12,411 nucleotides of DNA from NCBI GenBank assembly GCA_013698525.1, contig JACCSM010000193.1, positions 1-12,411 of the forward strand, given 5' to 3'. Positions within the stretch are counted from its first letter, which is position 1; each line of letters starts with the position of its first letter. The DNA is from Rubrobacteraceae bacterium. Lineage in GTDB: Bacteria; Actinomycetota; Rubrobacteria; Rubrobacterales; Rubrobacteraceae. A program made the translations under genes and the position numbers. The notes under the pieces are model-generated. The model had not been told where the DNA came from and did no database searches. It saw nothing but the letters and a program-made list of their open reading frames with translations. Of this stretch, positions 11,542 to 12,411 are shown in pieces.

Positions 11542-12411
11542 CTAGTAGAGCATTGCGGCCGTGGCCGCCACCTCCTCGGGCGGAAGCTCTCTGGCAGTGG
11601 CGGCTTGCGCCCGGGCGACGGCCACGTGGGTGCGCACGAGTGGTTCGCCCAACGCCTCTATAAGGACGGCGTCTCGTTCCAGTGCATCCAGGGCCTCGTC
11701 CGGGGAGGCGGGGAGTGGACGGATGCCCCTGGAGGCACGTTCCTCTTCGCTGAGCGTGGCAGGGTCGACCATCGTCGGCTCCCCTGGGTCAAGACCGCGA
11801 TCCATCCCGTCCATCCCGGCGGCGAGGACCGCGGCGAGGGCCAGGTAGGGGTTTGAGGTGACGTCGACCGGCTTGAGCTCGACGTTGGCGGTCGCTGACT
11901 CCCTGCCGGCCACGGGCGAGGCGAGCCGCACGGCGGCCTCCCTGTTGTCCAGGCCGTAAGCGGCGTAGGCCGAGGCCCACATGCCTGGGGCGAGCCGCTG
12001 GTAGGAGTTGGGGCTCGGGGCGGTAAACGCCATGACGGCGGGCAAATGTTCGAGTATGCCGGCCACGAAGCCCGAGCCTGGGCCGCTCAATGCTCCTGAG
12101 GCGTCGAAAAGCACTGGAGTGTCGCCTTCGTAGAGGCTCACGTGCAGGTGGTGACCATTGCCTGCCCCCTCCAGGTATGGTTTCGGGGCCATCGTGGTCT
12201 GTAGTCCCATCCGGTGTGTCACGCCCCGAACCGTCTCGAGCACCATCACACGCTTGTCCGCCGCGGCTAACGCTTCGTCCTCCCCCACGGAGAGCTCGAG
12301 GTTTCCCTGTCCCACCTCGGCGTGGCACTGCTCGGGACGGATGCCCATCTCCTCCAGCGTCTGTGCCAGCTCGGCGACGAAGTCAGCCGCCGGGGTCAGC
12401 GCGTAGCTCCC
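11542..12411 (-). CDS. Glutamine synthetase-like gamma-glutamyl ligase, FluG/NodGS type (5' end outside window)
   Basis: The C-terminal 289 residues are present; the frame is open to the window edge (GSYALTPAADFVAELAQTLE), so an internal ATG at 12348 is not the start. Glutamine synthetases join glutamate to ammonia with ATP; many actinobacterial paralogues use amines instead. Visible motifs: HAEVGQGNLELS with metal-binding glutamates, NGHHLHVSL (ATP/metal), PNSYQRLAPGMWASAYAAYG, DNREAAVRL and NVELKPVDVTSNPYLALAA. The PG.W..AY...G..NREA and N.E.K..D forms resemble FluG/NodGS rather than classical GlnA. It heads the visible part of the operon. The amine substrate is unknown. Confidence 0.93.
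   Translation of the reverse strand, partial: GSYALTPAADFVAELAQTLEEMGIRPEQCHAEVGQGNLELSVGEDEALAAADKRVMVLETVRGVTHRMGLQTTMAPKPYLEGAGNGHHLHVSLYEGDTPVLFDASGALSGPGSGFVAGILEHLPAVMAFTAPSPNSYQRLAPGMWASAYAAYGLDNREAAVRLASPVAGRESATANVELKPVDVTSNPYLALAAVLAAGMDGMDRGLDPGEPTMVDPATLSEEERASRGIRPLPASPDEALDALERDAVLIEALGEPLVRTHVAVARAQAATARELPPEEVAATAAMLY

Noticed and set aside
1..12411. Search for tRNA, rRNA, CRISPR arrays, insertion sequences and phage genes
   Set aside because: No regularly spaced repeats, transposase or integrase motifs, or tRNA-like cloverleaf sequence were seen by reading.

Overview
The window is GC-rich, with frequent GTG and one TTG start, strong Shine-Dalgarno sites and short 4-base gene overlaps. 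Together with the protein families (DUF6220- and DUF6885-like proteins, a PCP_red-domain protein, FluG-type glutamine synthetases) this suggests a high-GC actinobacterium, perhaps Rubrobacter-like. That placement is inferred from recalled family distribution, not from a marker gene.

Left part (1-4056, + strand). The window opens inside a gene whose end carries a PCP_red-like domain and a rubredoxin-type zinc or iron ribbon. A hairpin follows its stop codon. Next come a membrane-anchored LuxR-type regulator, a four-helix DUF6220-type membrane protein coupled (7 bases) to an exported CotA-like multicopper oxidase with a histidine-rich loop, and a small [2Fe-2S] ferredoxin.

Middle (4092-7368, - strand). 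A Phd/VapC-type toxin-antitoxin pair has a recognisable promoter overlapped by a 9-bp direct repeat. Behind it lies a gene-free stretch of about 330 bases holding a dRS3-like palindromic repeat. Two overlapping genes follow in transcriptional order: a small four-helix membrane protein, then a 621-residue protein combining a Vps62-like domain, a coiled coil and four terminal membrane helices.

Right part (7528-12411, - strand). A tight operon reads, in transcriptional order: a FluG/NodGS-type glutamine synthetase-like ligase (5' end outside the window), a DUF6885-like protein with residues arranged like a C39/papain-type cysteine hydrolase, a second glutamine synthetase-like gene that is broken (internal deletion plus frame changes), an M20D amidohydrolase and a FluG-type amidohydrolase. 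In fungal FluG and plant NodGS the last type of domain is fused to a glutamine synthetase domain, so this operon looks like a split and extended version of that system: an ATP-dependent gamma-glutamyl ligase with several amide hydrolases, probably for an amine or amide nitrogen source. This operon, its putative cysteine hydrolase and its dead ligase paralogue are the most interesting content. Substrate and pathway are unknown. No tRNA, rRNA, CRISPR array, insertion sequence or phage gene was seen.
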